From assembly GCA_038248655.1 (NCBI GenBank), contig JBBRXG010000004.1, positions 1 to 64,000 on the forward strand: a stretch of 64,000 nucleotides of DNA, read 5' to 3'. Below are positions 1-7,707 of the stretch, in pieces. The notes under the pieces are model-generated. The model made no database searches, was not told where the DNA came from, and saw only the letters and a program-made list of their open reading frames with translations. The number at the start of each line of letters is the position of its first letter. Position 1 is the stretch's first letter. The stretch comes from DATBLE01 sp038248655 (GTDB taxonomy: Bacteria > Actinomycetota > Thermoleophilia > Gaiellales > Gaiellaceae). The translations under genes were made by a program, and so were the position numbers.

Positions 1-71
1 CCGACCTTGCGGGTCAGCTCGTCCTTGCTGCTCTGGTCGATTCCCTCGTACCGTCTCACGGTCGCATGCAT
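1..71 (-). CDS. N-terminal end of an ABM-like small protein (runs off the window)
   Basis: A reading frame on the minus strand starts with ATG at 71 and continues out of the left edge; only about 23 residues are visible, beginning MHATVRRYEGIDQSSKDELT. A Shine-Dalgarno-like GGGAG lies about 6 nt before the ATG. The start resembles small antibiotic-biosynthesis-monooxygenase-like (dimeric alpha-beta barrel) proteins common in actinobacteria, which often begin with a similar xATVRRYEG strand. The family call is from memory of that pattern and cannot be confirmed with so little sequence. Confidence 0.5.
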   Translation of the reverse strand, partial: MHATVRRYEGIDQSSKDELTRKV

Positions 72-292
72 CTCTGCTCCCAACTGTCTTCTCACAAGAT
101 CGGGCGGCTCAAGTCGAGCTACCCTCGTGCACTCAGGCCAGATGTGACAGTCAGAAAGGAATCGTGCGAGCCTCGCCGGCTTCCGCGCTAGGCCTACGCG
201 CTCAGCCAGTATAGCTGCGATTTCCTGCTCCCGTTTATCGTCTCGACCGCTGCATCTCGGGAGGTACGGCGGCCCGCTGTTCCGCTTCGGTG

Positions 293-652
293 TCAGCGGC
301 GGGCGAGGCGGCGACCACTCTCGGTGTTCGGCGGGGTGTAGTTGAGCTGGTAGTGGTGGTAGAGGGCGGACTCGTCTGCCTGGGAAAGCTCATCGCCGCG
401 CAACTCGAGGTTGGTGGCGCTCTTGACCTCGTCCCTGGAGACCGTCAACTGGAGGTTGTCCGGGCCGATCGTGATCCCTGCCAGCGGGACAAACGTGAGG
501 TGACGGCCGATCAGGCCCTCCTTGACGGTGCCGAACATCGGCTCGTCCGTTTCGACGTCGACATAGACGTCCTCGAGTTTGCCGATCTTTTCCCCGTCGC
601 GGTCGACGAGGGTTTTCCCGTGCCATTCGGCGATGTTCTGGTGGTGGGCCAT
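293..652 (-). CDS. PRC-barrel domain protein
   Basis: 119-residue cytoplasmic protein. Residues about 8-75 form a PRC-barrel: a conserved W-H-G-K-x-L-V-D-R-D-G start, then K-I-G-K-L-E-D-V-Y-V-D and a short beta-rich stretch ending in a hydrophobic strand before the charged tail. PRC-barrels bind RNA or protein partners; in free-standing form the role is unknown, often linked to stress or envelope functions. The start ATG has AGGAGG nine bases upstream. The gene stands alone. No catalytic residues are expected. Confidence 0.85.
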   Translation of the reverse strand: MAHHQNIAEWHGKTLVDRDGEKIGKLEDVYVDVETDEPMFGTVKEGLIGRHLTFVPLAGITIGPDNLQLTVSRDEVKSATNLELRGDELSQADESALYHHYQLNYTPPNTESGRRLARR

Positions 653-839
653 TCGCGTCTGCCTCCTCGTGCGCTGGGGCGTCGCTCAGTGGATGGCTAC
701 CAGCTTAACTCGCGCCGGCCGGCGCGCCGCCTTTGGAGCCGGTGTGGGCCGCGGAAGCGTCCGCGCTGAGTGGGCGCAAGGGGTCTACTGCTCCAGGAGT
801 CTCTTCAACCCGGCCCGGCGATGCGGGTACGCTCTCCGC

Positions 840-1022
840 ATGAAGCGCTTCCGCGCTTTCCTCGAACGCTTGCTGGGTGGGCACCGACCGCCGACCGGCC
901 CGTTGACTACTTCGGAGGCGACCGATGCCGAAGAGTTGCAGCAGGAGACGCTGGCGAAGGACGACGAGCGGATCGAGCGCGAGCACGAAGAATCTGGCGA
1001 GGAGTCAACCGCCAGCTCCTAG
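840..1022 (+). CDS. Small charged hypothetical protein
   Basis: 60-residue reading frame starting MKRFRAFLERLLGG. A short basic amphipathic N-terminus (R/K/L/F rich) is followed from about residue 20 by a very acidic Glu/Asp/Ser-rich tail (EELQQE, ERIEREHEES). No membrane segment, cysteines or known domain. The composition fits a small soluble acidic protein; I do not recognise a family. It could be chance, but the N/C charge asymmetry and defined ATG make it plausible. Confidence 0.45.
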   Translation: MKRFRAFLERLLGGHRPPTGPLTTSEATDAEELQQETLAKDDERIEREHEESGEESTASS

Positions 1023-1408
1023 TCGCCAGCGCCTCAGGCAAACCGTTGTCCGGGCAGTGGCGCGAGTAGGAGGCAAGCCGCTCAAAAGCATCTGTGAACA
1101 CTCGGGGACCGCGCTTGCTCTTTCGGCCCTAGGAGAGTTTTGCGAGACGTTGCAGGCCGCGCCGCTCAAAGAACAACTGGCCCCGCGACCGAACTCTGTT
1201 TGCCTAAGTCCCGCGCCTCGAGCGCTCTAGGAGTGCGGTCGGCGGAATGGGCTTCGGCCAGGGCTCTGGTCACAGGGCCAGGTCAGATCATCTTACGTCT
1301 TCTGACGCGCAGAGAGGCGGCTGGCCGTTCTTCCCGACTCGCAACCACTTGCGGGTCTTACATGTCGGCTGCGGATAGGCTCTTCGCAGATCGAGAAGGA
1401 GGGATGCG
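1023..1408. other. Intergenic stretch with no supported gene
   Basis: About 390 bases between the small acidic protein and the DUF1918 gene. Open frames here are short and of low-complexity Arg/Ser/Ala composition typical of shadow frames in GC-rich DNA. The Shine-Dalgarno GAAGGAGGGA at 1394-1403 belongs to the next gene. I see no tRNA, hairpin with a T-run, or repeat. Confidence 0.6.
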
Positions 1409-1639
1409 GTGGCGCAGAGAGAGGGTTGGTCGAAAGCCCATACCGGCGACTTGGTCGTGGTCGAGGGGCACCGGATAGGTGAGAGCCGCAGGGTTGGTGA
1501 GATCCTTGAGGTGCTCGGTGGGCCCGGACACGAGCACTACAGCGTCCGCTGGGACGACGGCCGTGAGACCGTCTTCTACCCCTCCAACGACGCGACCATC
1601 CAGCCTGCCAAACGGAGCAAGAAGGCGACGAGGAAATAG
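1409..1639 (+). CDS. DUF1918 domain protein
   Basis: 76-residue protein starting at GTG with a strong Shine-Dalgarno (GAAGGAGGGA, 6 nt away). It shows the DUF1918 pattern: a G-D-x-V-V-V-E-G-H core, then R-x-G-E-I-L-E-V-x-G, a G-P-x-H-x-H-Y-x-V-R-W-D-D-G-R-E strand and F-Y-P-S-N-D near the end. This is a small SH3-like beta protein widespread in actinobacteria with no established function. The C-terminal tail is basic (KRSKKATRK), which could favour nucleic-acid contact. It is not in an obvious operon. Confidence 0.9.
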   Translation: MAQREGWSKAHTGDLVVVEGHRIGESRRVGEILEVLGGPGHEHYSVRWDDGRETVFYPSNDATIQPAKRSKKATRK

Positions 1640-1650
1640 TGAGCCGCTCT

Positions 1651-1908
1651 TCACCAAGGTAGGTAGCGACAATGGATTGCTCGTAGGCGCGGGAGAGCAC
1701 GTCCGATATCAGGGGCGGTGGGCCCCGCCTCGCCACTCGCGCCGAGGGCCTTCCGAACGCGATAGGAGGCCTCGGCGAGGACAAGCGCGGGAACGACGAG
1801 CGAGCCTGCCTCGCGCTCGAGCAGCTCGGAGCAGGCCGCATGATCCCGGTCGTTGCTGACTGCCGCAGCGACGAGCGCCCCGGTGTCTACGACGAGGGCT
1901 ACGGAGTA
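1651..1908 (-). pseudogene. Degenerate PIN-domain (VapC-type) toxin remnant
   Basis: Directly after and overlapping the end of the antitoxin gene, a minus-strand frame reads ALVVDTGALVAA with downstream DHAACSELL and LVVPALVLAEASYRV. This is the start of a PIN domain with the first acidic residue (D of VDTGA) and the conserved glutamate (LAEASY). No ATG, GTG or TTG precedes it in frame; the first candidate codons are ATT at 1908 or GTA at 1902. The frame ends after about 80 codons, losing the C-terminal acidic residues. A full PIN toxin has about 125-140 residues, so this looks inactive. Confidence 0.7.
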
Positions 1909-2135
1909 AATCCTTCGGCCTCGAGCCGCTCCTCGGCTTCGCGCGCCGAGGAGCCGTTCTCGGCGTCACCGAGTCCGATGAAGCTGAGCTCGGCACCGTT
2001 GGAGGCCTGCTCGTGGCCAAGGTACGCCTGGAGCGCCTCGGACGTGAGCGCCTCCACCGTCACGCCGCGGTCCGCCGCAGCAACGGCGACACGCGAGGCG
2101 ACATCGTCGGGAAGGCTGACTGTCACGTTGACCAT
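1899..2135 (-). CDS. Ribbon-helix-helix type antitoxin (VapB-like)
   Basis: 78-residue protein starting MVNVTVSLPDDVASRVAVAA, typical of an MetJ/Arc-type strand (VTVSLPDD) followed by two helices, with a C-terminal arm (FIGLGDAENGSSAREAEERL..EGF) like those that wrap VapC toxins. Such antitoxins bind the toxin and autoregulate the operon. I chose the ATG at 2135 because the longer in-frame extension lacks conserved features. The partner toxin just downstream is truncated, so this may be an orphan antitoxin. Confidence 0.75.
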   Translation of the reverse strand: MVNVTVSLPDDVASRVAVAAADRGVTVEALTSEALQAYLGHEQASNGAELSFIGLGDAENGSSAREAEERLEAEGFTP

Positions 2136-2251
2136 GATGAGCCGATCGAGCTCGACGAGGACGCGTGCGGATCGCATCGTGGCTCGCCGCAAAACTCGCA
2201 TGAGGACCCGAATCTCCTGTTCGACCATCACATTCCCCCTGATCGGGCATC

Positions 2252-3835
2252 TCAGTGGCCTGCGCGGCCGGCCGCCCGCTCGGGTGGCGGGACCGCCACG
2301 GCGGGGGCGGCAGGAGCTTGTTCGGCTGCACGGGCGAGCGTCGTTCTGAGCGGCACTTCCTTGAGCAGCCAGGAGAGCAGGAAGGGGACGGCGGCGATCG
2401 CCATCCCGTAGAGGAACACGCCGTCGAGGGCGTGCGCGAACGCCTGCAGGAAGTCGGCATGGACGGTCGGCGGCAGCTGCTTGGCCTGCGCGGGGTTGAG
2501 GTGGACGCCGCTTCCGAGCCGGTCGACGACGCTACGCGGCAGGTGCGACAGCTGACCGGTGAGCCTGCTCGCGAAGATCGTGCCGAAGATGGCGACGCCG
2601 AAGGCGCCGCCCACCGAGCGGAAGAACGTCGCGGTAGAGGTGGCGACCCCGATCTCCTGCGGGCGGACGTCGTTCTGGACGACGAGCACGAGCACCTGCA
2701 TGACCAGGCCGATCCAGACGCCGACCACGAGCATGTACACGGATGCGAGCCACGGCGCCGTGCCGACGCGCAGCAGCGAGAGCAGAAACATGCCGCCGAC
2801 CAGGACCGCCGTGCCGGCGATCGGGAAGACGCGGTAGCGGCCCATCTTGCTGATCGCTCGACCCGAGGCGATCGAGGCGACGAGCAGCCCGGCCATGAGC
2901 GGAAGCATCCGCAGCCCCGAGCTGGTCGGGCTGGCCCCGTAGACGAGCTGCAGGAAGAGCGGAATGAAGATGATCGCGCCGAACATCGCCATCCCGATCG
3001 CAAAGCCCATGGCGTTGGCGACGCTGAACACGCTCGACCGGAAGAGCCTGAGCGGCACGATCGGCTCGGCAGCGCGGCCCTCCCACCAGACGAAGACGGC
3101 AAGCAGCGCGACGCCGGCGATCCCGAGCCCGACGATCGTCGCCGACCCCCAGGCGTACTGGGTGCCGCCCCAGGTGGTGAGCAGGATCAACGCCCCGACG
3201 CCGCCGCTCAGGAGACCCGCGCCGAGGACGTCGATCCGGTGGCGGATCGCGGGTGTGTGCAGGTGCAGACGCGTGATCACGATCAGGATCGCGAACGCGC
3301 CGACCGGCACGTTCACGTAGAAGACCCAGCGCCAGGAGAGGTTGTCGACCAGGAAGCCGCCCAGGAGCGGCCCGGCGACCGAGGCGACCGCGAACACCGA
3401 TCCGATCAGCCCGATGTAGCGGCCGCGCTCCCTGGGCGGGACGATGTCGCCGATGATCGCCTGCGCGCTCACCATCAGCCCGCCGGCGCCGATCCCCTGC
3501 AGGGCGCGGAAGCCGATCAGCTCGCCCATCGACTGCGAAAGCCCGGCCAGCATCGAGCCGGCGAGGAAGATCAGGATCGCGGCCAGGAAGACGGGCTTCC
3601 GGCCGACCATGTCGCCGAGCTTGCCGTAGATCGGCGTCGAAACGGTCGACGCGAGCAGGTACGAGGTCACCACCCAGGAGAGGTGGTTGAGGCCGCCGAG
3701 GTCGCCGACGATCGTCGGCAGCGCGGTCGAGACGATCGTCTGGTCGAGCGCGGCCAGGAACATGCCCAGCATCAGCGCCGCGAACACGGTGCGCAGCGCT
3801 CGCCCGGTCAGCCGCCCCTCCTCCTGCACGCTCAC
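2252..3835 (-). CDS. DHA2-family MFS multidrug efflux transporter (EmrB/QacA type)
   Basis: 527-residue inner-membrane drug:proton antiporter. The N-terminus carries TM1 with the motif LDQTIVSTALPTI (motif D1 of the 14-TM DHA2 family), then WVVTSYLLAST, GKLGDMVGRKPVF (motif A) and GPLLGGFLVDNLSWRWVFYVNVP (motif C plus the following loop). Hydrophobic segments continue to about residue 495, consistent with 14 helices. The GTG start at 3835 overlaps the TetR stop (GTGA), so translation is coupled. An internal GTG six bases on has a GGAGGAGGGG nearby but downstream of it. The regulator-exporter pair suggests induction by an exported toxic compound; substrate unknown. Confidence 0.93.
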   Translation of the reverse strand: MSVQEEGRLTGRALRTVFAALMLGMFLAALDQTIVSTALPTIVGDLGGLNHLSWVVTSYLLASTVSTPIYGKLGDMVGRKPVFLAAILIFLAGSMLAGLSQSMGELIGFRALQGIGAGGLMVSAQAIIGDIVPPRERGRYIGLIGSVFAVASVAGPLLGGFLVDNLSWRWVFYVNVPVGAFAILIVITRLHLHTPAIRHRIDVLGAGLLSGGVGALILLTTWGGTQYAWGSATIVGLGIAGVALLAVFVWWEGRAAEPIVPLRLFRSSVFSVANAMGFAIGMAMFGAIIFIPLFLQLVYGASPTSSGLRMLPLMAGLLVASIASGRAISKMGRYRVFPIAGTAVLVGGMFLLSLLRVGTAPWLASVYMLVVGVWIGLVMQVLVLVVQNDVRPQEIGVATSTATFFRSVGGAFGVAIFGTIFASRLTGQLSHLPRSVVDRLGSGVHLNPAQAKQLPPTVHADFLQAFAHALDGVFLYGMAIAAVPFLLSWLLKEVPLRTTLARAAEQAPAAPAVAVPPPERAAGRAGH

Positions 3836-4482
3836 GACTCCAGCCTCCTCGCCGCGCGGACGAGCTGCTTCCGGCTGAGCGGCGGCGCCGGCAGCGGCGT
3901 CGCCGCGTCGGCGCGCAACCCGTCGAGGAGCAGGCCGAGGTGGCGGCGCCAGCACTCGGGCGCGACCGACGCGGTCGCCTCGATCACGCGATCGCCGGTC
4001 CAGAATACGAGCGGGAGATCCTCCGCCGTGAAGTCCCGTCGGAGCGCGCCCTGCTCCTGCGCACGCTGAATCAGCCGGCGCACCAGCGGCTGCATCCGCG
4101 CGCGCATCGCCTGCGCCCGCCTGCTGCCCTGCGCGCGCGAGACGAGGACGTCCTTGAGACCCCGATTGGCCGCGTGGAGCGCGAGTGACCGCTCCAGAAA
4201 ACCGGTGAAGCCGGCCCACGCGTCCTCCTCGGCTACGGCCTCCTCGGCCACCCCGACCAGCTCTGCGAACGCGTCCTCGAGCACCGCGTCGAGCAGCTCG
4301 TCCTTGGTCGGGAAGTGGCGGTAGAGCGTCCCCATCCCGACCCTCGCGCGGCGGGTGATGTCCTCCACCGACGCGTCGACACCTTCCCGGGCGACCAGCG
4401 CGCGCGCGCTCGCGACGATCCGCTCCCGGTTACGACGGGCGTCGCTCCGGAGCAGCTTGGCGTCGTCGGTCGATGACGTCAC
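3832..4482 (-). CDS. TetR-family transcriptional repressor
   Basis: 216 residues. The N-terminal helix-turn-helix covers residues about 12-60 (RRNRERIVASARALVAREG, then SVEDITRRARVGMGTLYRHF, the classic TetR recognition helix). The C-terminal ligand domain resembles the SbtR-like C-terminal type. It is the first gene of a two-gene operon with the MFS exporter (4-nt overlap) and probably represses it until a drug binds. The GTG start at 4482 has no Shine-Dalgarno; a -10-like CATACT about 7 nt upstream suggests a leaderless mRNA. Two palindromes lie just upstream and are candidate operators. Confidence 0.92.
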   Translation of the reverse strand: MTSSTDDAKLLRSDARRNRERIVASARALVAREGVDASVEDITRRARVGMGTLYRHFPTKDELLDAVLEDAFAELVGVAEEAVAEEDAWAGFTGFLERSLALHAANRGLKDVLVSRAQGSRRAQAMRARMQPLVRRLIQRAQEQGALRRDFTAEDLPLVFWTGDRVIEATASVAPECWRRHLGLLLDGLRADAATPLPAPPLSRKQLVRAARRLES

Positions 4483-4503
4483 GAGGAAAGTATGCCTGAA
4501 ACC

Positions 4504-4517
4504 GGAGTGACCACTCC
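4504..4517. promoter_or_regulatory. Palindrome upstream of tetR (candidate operator)
   Basis: Perfect inverted repeat GGAGTG-AC-CACTCC located 22 nt upstream of the tetR start and overlapping where its -35 region would lie. TetR repressors usually bind short palindromes in their own promoter, so this is a natural autoregulatory site. The assignment is inference from position and symmetry. Confidence 0.5.
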
Positions 4518-4520
4518 ACT

Positions 4521-4536
4521 CGGAGCATGCGCTCCG
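4521..4536. promoter_or_regulatory. Second palindrome upstream of tetR (candidate operator)
   Basis: Perfect inverted repeat CGGAGC-ATGC-GCTCCG, four bases beyond the first palindrome. The half-sites GGAGTG and GGAGCA/GGAGCG are related, so the two could be tandem binding sites of one dimeric repressor. Confidence 0.4.
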
Positions 4537-4646
4537 CTTACTGGTGCGTTCGCCGTCGCCATGCCCGCTCTCGGCCCGCTGCTGCTCGGACCTACCGCCG
4601 CCCGTCCGCCGGGACCACAGGCTATCGGTGGAAGGCACCCGTACCG

Positions 4647-4667
4647 CCTTTACCGTTATAGTAAAGG
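4647..4667. promoter_or_regulatory. Palindromic operator over the -10 box of the AbrB/PIN operon
   Basis: Perfect 7-bp inverted repeat CCTTTAC-N7-GTAAAGG. It contains a good -10 hexamer TATAGT (4657-4662) seven bases before the ATG at 4670, so the transcript would start at or next to the initiator codon (leaderless). The repeat sits exactly where the antitoxin dimer would block the polymerase, as expected for toxin-antitoxin autoregulation. Confidence 0.65.
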
Positions 4668-4669
4668 TC

Positions 4670-4891
4670 ATGGCAAGGATCTCCGCGAAGAACCAGGTGA
4701 CGATCCCGGTTGCCGCACTGGCGGAGGCGGGGCTGCACACCGGCGACCAAGTGGTCGTGGAAGCGCTCGAGGAAGGCGAGCTGCGCATCCGCAGAGGCGA
4801 GCTCAGCTTCGAGCGCGCCTTCGGCACGCTCACCGGCAGCTACCCACCCGGCTATCTCGAACGGCTCGACCGCGAAGACGCCGAGCGGTGA
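4670..4891 (+). CDS. AbrB/MazE-type (SpoVT-AbrB fold) antitoxin
   Basis: 73 residues starting MARISAKNQVTIP, the signature of swapped-hairpin AbrB domains (xxxKNQVTIPxxxxxxxGLxxGDxVxV). The C-terminal part (FERAFGTLTGSYPPGYLERLDRE) is the toxin-binding arm. It neutralises the PIN ribonuclease encoded immediately downstream, whose GTG start overlaps this stop codon by GTGA, and probably represses its own promoter through the palindrome at 4647-4667. The ATG is chosen because it starts the domain and follows the -10 box directly. Confidence 0.88.
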   Translation: MARISAKNQVTIPVAALAEAGLHTGDQVVVEALEEGELRIRRGELSFERAFGTLTGSYPPGYLERLDREDAER

Positions 4892-5307
4892 AGGTCGTCC
4901 TCGACGCCGACGTGGTAATCGGCGCGCTCGACGGCTCCGACCCACACCATGCCCGAGCCCGCTCGCTCTTCCGCGCCTGGCAGCGACAGGACGCGACCCG
5001 GCTGATCAGCGTCGTCAACCTCACCGAGGTGCTGATCGCTCCCGCCGCCGAGCGCGGGCGGCTGCGAGCGGCACGCGAGGCGGTCGCAGCGCTCGGAATC
5101 CAGGTTCACCGGCCCGGTGAAGCGATCGGCGTCGAGGCCGCGCGACTCCGCAACGCGCACCCGATCAGCGTCCCGGACGCCTACTGCCTGGCCACCGCCC
5201 GTCACACCGACGCGTCGGTCGCCTCCTTCGACGAGAAGGTCCTGCGCGCCGCGGAGCGCGAAGGGGCCCCAACCACGGCCCAGCGACGCCCGCGGCGTCG
5301 ACGCTAG
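4888..5307 (+). CDS. PIN-domain ribonuclease toxin (VapC-like)
   Basis: 139 residues, normal length. The N-terminus MKVVLDADVVIGAL supplies the first catalytic Asp, LISVVNLTEVLI the conserved Glu, and VSVPDAYCLATA-like PISVPDAYCLATARH plus VASFDEKVL the third and fourth acidic residues. So, unlike the locus at 1.7-2.1 kb, the Mg-dependent RNase site is complete. Its translation is coupled to the antitoxin by a 4-nt overlap. Likely target is tRNA or rRNA, as in other VapC proteins, but the specificity cannot be read from sequence. The C-terminus is Arg-rich. Confidence 0.9.
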   Translation: MKVVLDADVVIGALDGSDPHHARARSLFRAWQRQDATRLISVVNLTEVLIAPAAERGRLRAAREAVAALGIQVHRPGEAIGVEAARLRNAHPISVPDAYCLATARHTDASVASFDEKVLRAAEREGAPTTAQRRPRRRR

Positions 5308-5416
5308 CTGCCCCGGAGCAACGCCGTTCCCGCAAGTGCTCTCGCACCGCGCGGTCCGGCTCGTGGGATCGGGCGCCAGCCGCACCAGAGGCGAATTCCC
5401 AGGCGGCTAAACAAAC

Positions 5417-5933
5417 GTGCTGGCTGCGAGACTCAATAGGAAGGTGTGGCGCAGAGGCGTTTCCCTAGCGCAGCTCGAGACGGTCTATCGGCAACGGTAT
5501 GACCGCTTCGTCCGGGTGGCGACGGCGGTGGCCGGCGACGGCGAGCGGGGCCGAGACGCAGTGCAGGCTGCGTTCGCCGTGGCGATCCGGAAGCGCCGCT
5601 CGTTTCGCGGCACCGGCCCCCCTGGAGGCTTGGCTCTGGCGGATCGTGGTCAATGAGGCTCGGCGGCTGGCTAGAGAACCCGAGCTCGTGTCGCTCGACA
5701 GAGAGCCCCAGGCCTCGCCGAATGGCCGCGCTGACGACGATCTCGGCCTGCGGGCGCGGATCGCGACGCTACCGGAGCGTCAGCGAACGGAGCTCTTTCT
5801 CCGCTACTACGCGGATCTCGACTACCGGACGATTGCCGAGCTGCTCGGTATCGAGGTGGGAACGGTGTCGGCGACGCTGAGCAGCGCGCAGGCACGCCTG
5901 CGGCGCGATCTGAACGAGGTGGAGCATGAATGA
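5417..5933 (+). pseudogene. ECF RNA polymerase sigma factor, interrupted by a one-base frameshift
   Basis: Region 2 appears in the first frame (LETVYRQRYDRFVRVATAVAGD, then AFAVAIRKRRSFRG). Region 2.4 and region 4 appear in the +1 frame (LEAWLWRIVVNEARRLAR, LPERQRTELFLRYYADLDYRTIAELLGIEVGTVSATLSSAQARLRRDL, the HTH). The two halves join perfectly if one C is removed from the run of six C at 5617-5622 (GGC CCC then CTG GAG GCT TGG). It may be a real mutation, phase variation at the C-tract, or a sequencing error. The stop overlaps the next gene, a probable membrane partner. The exact start is unclear; GTG at 5417 opens the frame and GTG at 5444 is an alternative. Confidence 0.8.
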
Positions 5934-7707
5934 CATCGACGCGATGCTGCGCGAGCAACTCGACGGGCTCGTGCCGGTCTACGGCCCGCCGGATTGGGAG
6001 GCTGTGCTCGCTCGCGCCGGGCTGAGGGGACACCGAACTAACCGGCGCTGGCTCGTGATTGCCGCCACCGCGACGGCGGTGGCGGTCGTGGTCGGCGTGG
6101 CCCTGGCCGCCGCTCTCGGCGGCTTCTCGCGCTGGCTGACCGGCGAGCCGGGCGTTCCGGCCTCGCCCGCCGAGCAGCAGGCGTTCGAGCGAGCCAATGC
6201 GCACTCTTTTCTCGGCTTCCCACCCGGAACGAAGCTGCGGCAACTGATGCGAAGCCAGGTCGCGAACGGTCCGCGCGTGGACCTGCTCGGATTCCGCGCG
6301 GGCGGCACGCTTTGCCTCCGCGTGATCGTCAGCGGGAAGACCCGTGCCGGAACGCAGAGTTGCGCACCACTGAGCGAACTCCGCCGAAGCGGACCGCCTG
6401 TCCGCGTGGTGCTCGCGGACCATGGGTTCGGGCGCGGGACGAAGACGGCGTGGTACGGAATCGACCGCCTTCACTCCTCGGCGGTGCAGGTGACAGCGGG
6501 AATCGTCGCCGATGGTGTCCGCTCCGTGATCGTCGAGGATGAGTCCGGTCGCCACACACTTCCCGCTAAGGCCAATGCCTTCCTGTACGTCGCCAGCAAC
6601 CCCGAGATCGGCCAGCGTGTCCGCCGGATTTGGGCGAGACAGGGCAAGCGGCTCGTATCCATCCCCTTCGCTCTGGCCCTATTCGGGTTTGGTGGGCAGG
6701 TGGGGCGGCAGCAGTCTGCGAAAGCGCCGACGCGCGTCGAGCATCACGTCGCCGGTGGAACGATCTCCTGGCTTCTCCGGCATGAGCCGCGCGGACAGTC
6801 CCTAGCTGTGCTCCCGGCGCGTGCGCGCGCACACATAAAGCGGCACGTCGTCTTCGGGCGCCTGATCGCGCCCGACCCAGGCCGGCCCCTGCGGGTCGCG
6901 GTCACGCTCTCGACAAGCCGCCACGGCGGAAGGGCCACCGGCATCTGCACATGGCTCGTCACGCGCGGCGGCTTCGCAGGGGGTTGCATGGTTCGGGCGA
7001 TCCTATTCGCCCGTGGTCCGCTGGCGGACGGGACCGTCGGCATGGAAAACGGCTCGGGTGAGTTCGCCACGACCTCCGGCCTTGCGAGTGACGACGTGGC
7101 GCGAATCGTCGCCTACCTGAGCAACGGACAGGCGCTCTCCGTGCCGCTTGCCGACAACACCTACGTCATCGACCTACCCCGCTCCGAGCTTCCCGCTCGG
7201 CTCGTCGCCTACGACAGGCAGGGACGAGTGATCGGAATCAGCGACCCAGTAGCTGACCTCGGCGGCGGTGGAGGCGCCAGTCCCGCACCTGGGAAGGCGA
7301 AGCCCCTCCTCCGTGTGGTGTCGCCGACCGGCGCCACGATCCAACTGCTGATCGGCAAGTCGACGGATGGCGGCCTGTGCATGTACACCCGCTGGTACGA
7401 GAGCAAACGCGCGAACGGAGTCGGGGTCAGCTGCTCCGATTTCACGAGACCAGGAGCGCCGCTCCAGCTCGGCACGGTAGGGATTCCGGCGCAGTTCATC
7501 GAGGGGCGCGTGCATTCGAGCGTGGCGAAGCTCGAACTTCATTACGCCGACGGTGCGCGAGAGACCATCAAGCCCATCCGAACATTCGTCCTCTACGCGA
7601 TCCCTCGTCAGCACCTCGACCAGGGGCACGAGCTCGTCTCAGTCGTCGCAGAGAACGCGAGCGGCCAGCGAGTCGGCAGTCAGTCGTTCAAGCCACCACA
7701 CCGTTAG
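5926..7707 (+). CDS. Membrane-anchored protein co-encoded with the ECF sigma factor (possible anti-sigma partner)
   Basis: 593 residues. A short cytoplasmic N-terminus (MNDIDAMLREQLDGLVPVYGPPDWEAV), with the spacing of a minimal sigma-binding region, precedes one TM helix at about residues 43-66 (LVIAATATAVAVVVGVALAAAL). The remaining ~520 residues are outside and beta-rich, with several cysteine pairs and a repeated pattern (LCLRVIV..TQSCAPL; ICTWLV..GGCMV; LCMYTRW..VSCSDF), suggesting repeated extracytoplasmic domains with disulfides. The ATG overlaps the sigma stop by 8 nt, which argues for a functional pair in which this protein senses an outside signal. No family recognised for the large part. 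Confidence 0.7.
   Translation: MNDIDAMLREQLDGLVPVYGPPDWEAVLARAGLRGHRTNRRWLVIAATATAVAVVVGVALAAALGGFSRWLTGEPGVPASPAEQQAFERANAHSFLGFPPGTKLRQLMRSQVANGPRVDLLGFRAGGTLCLRVIVSGKTRAGTQSCAPLSELRRSGPPVRVVLADHGFGRGTKTAWYGIDRLHSSAVQVTAGIVADGVRSVIVEDESGRHTLPAKANAFLYVASNPEIGQRVRRIWARQGKRLVSIPFALALFGFGGQVGRQQSAKAPTRVEHHVAGGTISWLLRHEPRGQSLAVLPARARAHIKRHVVFGRLIAPDPGRPLRVAVTLSTSRHGGRATGICTWLVTRGGFAGGCMVRAILFARGPLADGTVGMENGSGEFATTSGLASDDVARIVAYLSNGQALSVPLADNTYVIDLPRSELPARLVAYDRQGRVIGISDPVADLGGGGGASPAPGKAKPLLRVVSPTGATIQLLIGKSTDGGLCMYTRWYESKRANGVGVSCSDFTRPGAPLQLGTVGIPAQFIEGRVHSSVAKLELHYADGARETIKPIRTFVLYAIPRQHLDQGHELVSVVAENASGQRVGSQSFKPPHR

Noticed and set aside
2255..4069. Long plus-strand frame opposite the MFS transporter
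   Set aside because: Asp/Arg/Glu-rich shadow of a membrane protein gene; no start signals or motifs.
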